This document shows, in pieces, positions 61,510 to 64,000 of a DNA stretch of 64,000 bases. Origin of the DNA: Chloroflexota bacterium (GTDB lineage Bacteria; Chloroflexota; Anaerolineae; Aggregatilineales; Phototrophicaceae); the NCBI GenBank assembly GCA_014338005.1, contig QUBZ01000006.1:1-64000 (forward strand), in the 5' to 3' direction. Under the pieces are notes generated by a model. It worked only from the letters and a program-made list of their open reading frames with translations. It ran no database searches and had not been told where the DNA came from. The position numbers were made by a program, and so were the translations under genes. Position 1 is the first letter of the stretch, and the number at the start of each line of letters is the position of its first letter.

Positions 61510-64000
61510 ATGGCGATAGCAGGGCTGGCAGCCGCTTTCACCGCGCTGTATTATGCCAACCGCGTTGCAAAACCCATCGCGGCGCTGACACGAACTGCCG
61601 AGCAGATCGCCGGCGGCGACCTGAGCCAGCGCGCCCACATTCGCTCGCGCAATGAAATCGGCCTGCTGGCACAGGCGTTTAACAGCATGGCCGAGCAGCT
61701 TCAGGAGTTCATCGGCAGCCTGGAAAACCGCGTTGCCGCCCGCACGCGCGACCTGGCGCTGACGCTGGAAGTCGGCCATCTGGCGACCAGCCTGTACACG
61801 CAGAAAGACCTGCTCACCAGCCTGGTAAACTTCATCCGCGACCAGTTTGACCTGTATTATACCCAGATTTACCTGCTGGATGAGGCCGGACTCCACGCCG
61901 TGCTGCGCGCCGGTACGGGCGAGGTCGGTCAGCAGCTTTTAGCGCGCAATCACCGCCTGAATTTAAGCGAAACCTCGCTGGTGGCGCGCGCCGTCCAGAC
62001 CAACCAGCCGGTGCTGGTGGCGGACACGCAAACCAGCGCCATCCACAAAGCCAACCCGCTGCTGCCGGATACCCGGTCAGAAGTGACCATTCCGCTGGTC
62101 GTGGGCGGCGTCATCATCGGCGTGCTGGACATGCAGTCGAACCGCGAGGGGACTTTTAACCAGGAAAATCTGCCGGTGTTTGAAGCGATGGCAAGCCAGA
62201 TCGCTTCGGCGCTGCGCGGCAGCCAGGCGTTTGAGGAAGCGCAGGCCGCCATTCAGCGCGCCGAGATGGTCAACCGGCGGCTGACCGAAGAAACCTGGGA
62301 CAGCTACCTGGGGCAGCTTGGCGAAGGCCGCTGCCTGGGCTACCAGTACGACCTGGAAGCGCCGCGCCCGCTGGAACCCCACAGCAACGGCCACGATGAC
62401 GGCAGCCGCATCGTCCAGCCGGTTTTCCTGCGCGGCCAGCCCATCGGCAAAATCGTGATCGCCGAGGATACTGAGCGCCAGTGGAAGCCGGAAGAAATGC
62501 TGCTGGTTGAGGATGTCGCCAAGCGCGTCGCCCAGGCGCTCGACCAGTTCCGCGCTTTTGACCAGATTAAACAGGCCGAAGCCGAAACCCGCAAGCGCGC
62601 CGCCGAACTTCAGACGGTGGCCGAGGTGAGCGCAGCGACCACCACCCTGCTCGAAATTGACGACCTGCTGCTGGCCGTCAGTGACCTGACCAAAGAGCGC
62701 TTCGGCCTTTACCATGCCCATATCTACCTGCTCGACGAAGCGGGCGAAAACCTCGTCCTGGCCGCCGGCGCAGGCGAGGCCGGGCGCATCATGAAAACCG
62801 AAGGCCGCTCCATCCCGCTCAACCATCCGCACAGCCTGGTCGCCGGCGCTGCCCGCGAACACAAAGGTGTGGTCGTCAACGACGTGACCCGCACGCCGGA
62901 CTTCCTGCCCAACCCGCTGCTGCCGGATACCAAGTCCGAAATGGCCGTGCCGATGCTGGTCGGCGATCAGCTCATCGGCGTGCTGGACGTGCAGGCCAGC
63001 GTCACCGACCGTTTCACCAGCGAAGACGTGCGGGTGAAAACCACGCTGGCCGCTCAGGTGGCCGTCGCCGTCCAGAATGCCCGCGCCTACATGCAGACCA
63101 AACAGCAGGCCGCCATCATCGAAACCTCGCGCGATTTCATCTCGCTGGCCGACCTGAATGGCAAAATCCTCTATGTCAATCCTGGCGGCCTGGAGATGGT
63201 CAGCAGAAAATCCTTCGCGGACACAAACATCGCGGACTTCTATCCCGAAGACGAATACCGCCGAATCGAGCAGGAAGCCCTGCCCACAGCCCTCCAGGTA
63301 GGCTACTGGCGCGGCGAAGTCAGCCTCCGTAAAACCGACGGCAGCACCCTGCCGGCAGACGAAACAATCTTAGTCGTGCGCGACGCCGACGGCATTCCGA
63401 CCAATTTCGCTACCATCATCACCGACATCAGCGAGCGTAAGCAGGCGCAGGCCGTTCTGGAAGAAAACGAGGCCCGCTTCCGGTCGCTGGTCAGCAACGT
63501 ACCCGGCATCATCTACCGCTGCGCCATTGACGAGTTCTGGACGATGCAGTTCATCGGCCCGGCCATCGCCGACTTGACCGGCTACCCGGATACCGACTTC
63601 ATCCAGAACAACGTGCGTTCCTACGCCAGCGTCATCCACCCGGACGACACGGCGAAAGTGGACGAAGCGGTGTGGCGGGGCGTGGAAAACCGGATGCCCT
63701 ACGAAATTGAATACCGGCTTGTCCACGCCGACGGAACCGTCCGCTGGGTGAACGAGCGCGGCCAGGCCGTTTACGGTCAGGACGGCACGCCGCTGTGGCT
63801 GGACGGCGCGGTTTTCGACATCACCGAAAGCAAGCGGGCCGAGGCCGAACGCGAACAACTGCTGGCCGAAATGCAGCGCAATGCCCGTTTGATCCGCACC
63901 GTGATTGACGCCACGCCGGACTGGATTTTCGCCAAAGACCGCGACTACCGCTATATTCTGGCGAACCAGGGTTACGCCAACGCCATCGGCACAACCACCG
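61510..64000 (+). CDS. HAMP-GAF-GAF-PAS-PAS sensor, continuation of the interrupted gene (partial)
   Basis: Open frame from ATG 61510 to the end of the window (about 830 residues, incomplete). One membrane helix (AIAGLAAAFTALYYANRV), HAMP (IAALTRTAEQIAGGDLSQRA), coiled coil, GAF 1 (ANPLLPDTRSEVTIPLVVGG), a degenerate GAF-like region, GAF 2 (LPNPLLPDTKSEMAVPMLVG), PAS (FISLADLNGKILYVNPGGLE), a second PAS/PAC (HADGTVRWVNERGQAVYGQD) and the start of a third PAS. A kinase or cyclase output beyond 64000 is expected. It is in the same frame as the preceding gene, with only the amber codon between. The start used here could be an internal re-initiation site. Confidence 0.85.
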   Translation, partial: MAIAGLAAAFTALYYANRVAKPIAALTRTAEQIAGGDLSQRAHIRSRNEIGLLAQAFNSMAEQLQEFIGSLENRVAARTRDLALTLEVGHLATSLYTQKDLLTSLVNFIRDQFDLYYTQIYLLDEAGLHAVLRAGTGEVGQQLLARNHRLNLSETSLVARAVQTNQPVLVADTQTSAIHKANPLLPDTRSEVTIPLVVGGVIIGVLDMQSNREGTFNQENLPVFEAMASQIASALRGSQAFEEAQAAIQRAEMVNRRLTEETWDSYLGQLGEGRCLGYQYDLEAPRPLEPHSNGHDDGSRIVQPVFLRGQPIGKIVIAEDTERQWKPEEMLLVEDVAKRVAQALDQFRAFDQIKQAEAETRKRAAELQTVAEVSAATTTLLEIDDLLLAVSDLTKERFGLYHAHIYLLDEAGENLVLAAGAGEAGRIMKTEGRSIPLNHPHSLVAGAAREHKGVVVNDVTRTPDFLPNPLLPDTKSEMAVPMLVGDQLIGVLDVQASVTDRFTSEDVRVKTTLAAQVAVAVQNARAYMQTKQQAAIIETSRDFISLADLNGKILYVNPGGLEMVSRKSFADTNIADFYPEDEYRRIEQEALPTALQVGYWRGEVSLRKTDGSTLPADETILVVRDADGIPTNFATIITDISERKQAQAVLEENEARFRSLVSNVPGIIYRCAIDEFWTMQFIGPAIADLTGYPDTDFIQNNVRSYASVIHPDDTAKVDEAVWRGVENRMPYEIEYRLVHADGTVRWVNERGQAVYGQDGTPLWLDGAVFDITESKRAEAEREQLLAEMQRNARLIRTVIDATPDWIFAKDRDYRYILANQGYANAIGTTT

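Overview
The window is one continuous stretch of a GC-rich bacterial chromosome, most consistent with a member of the Chloroflexota (Anaerolineae-like). This assignment is an inference. It rests on threonine/proline-linker LysM lipoproteins, many GAF/Cache/HAMP sensors carrying the LPNPLLPDT-type GAF motif, a LuxR-STAND-TPR regulator, deazaflavin(F420)-type oxidoreductases and an exopolysaccharide locus without LPS core genes. No rRNA, tRNA, CRISPR array, IS element or prophage was recognised.

Layout. 1-66 is the acidic tail of an upstream gene, followed by a terminator and a promoter. 273-11185 is a + strand exopolysaccharide operon: Wzz/BY-kinase with a C-terminal HTH, O-antigen-ligase-like protein, BNR sialidase-like protein, EamA-type flippase, FAD oxidoreductase, two GT4 glycosyltransferases and a WbaP-type initiating sugar transferase. 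11194-19613 holds an L,D-transpeptidase, a DUF2917-like protein, an HTH-STAND-TPR regulator, an AEC transporter, class II fructose-bisphosphate aldolase and pdxS. 19835-27710 is a chemosensory region: CheW, MCP, CheA-REC and CheB, then CheY, an RsbT-like protein, a second CheW, a degenerate receiver fused to Roadblock/LC7, and a GAF protein. 27857-30534 makes a sugar nucleotide (nucleotidyltransferase plus phosphohexomutase).

30557-37588 is a long − strand block: HEAT-repeat protein with a 5' frameshift, ketol-acid-reductoisomerase-like protein with altered catalytic residues, GNAT, and a replication module of tandem DnaC, DnaD and DnaB. DnaB carries two natural mini-inteins. 37678-49770 is mixed: DUF151 nuclease, flavodoxin, LysM lipoprotein, response regulator, PadR, GT39, DUF1028, PNPOx, TIR protein, HAD phosphatase, F420 oxidoreductase, aldo/keto reductase, beta-lactamase-like protein, GNAT and endonuclease V. 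49917-53110 has a MerR regulator and an NgoMIV-type restriction-modification pair whose nuclease gene is broken while the methyltransferase is intact. 53250-57182 is rpoB, with its own promoter and terminator and no rpoC beside it. 57534-64000 has two related Cache-HAMP-GAF sensors flanking an NMT1/THI5-like binding lipoprotein; the second sensor is interrupted by one in-frame amber codon and runs off the window.

The most notable signals are the double mini-intein DnaB next to a duplicated DnaC loader, the amber-interrupted sensor, the decayed NgoMIV-like nuclease with an intact TSPPY methyltransferase, the BY-kinase/HTH fusion, the KARI-like protein lacking key catalytic residues, and the Glu-substituted receiver fused to Roadblock. 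Gene pairs are repeatedly coupled by TGATG stop-start overlaps.
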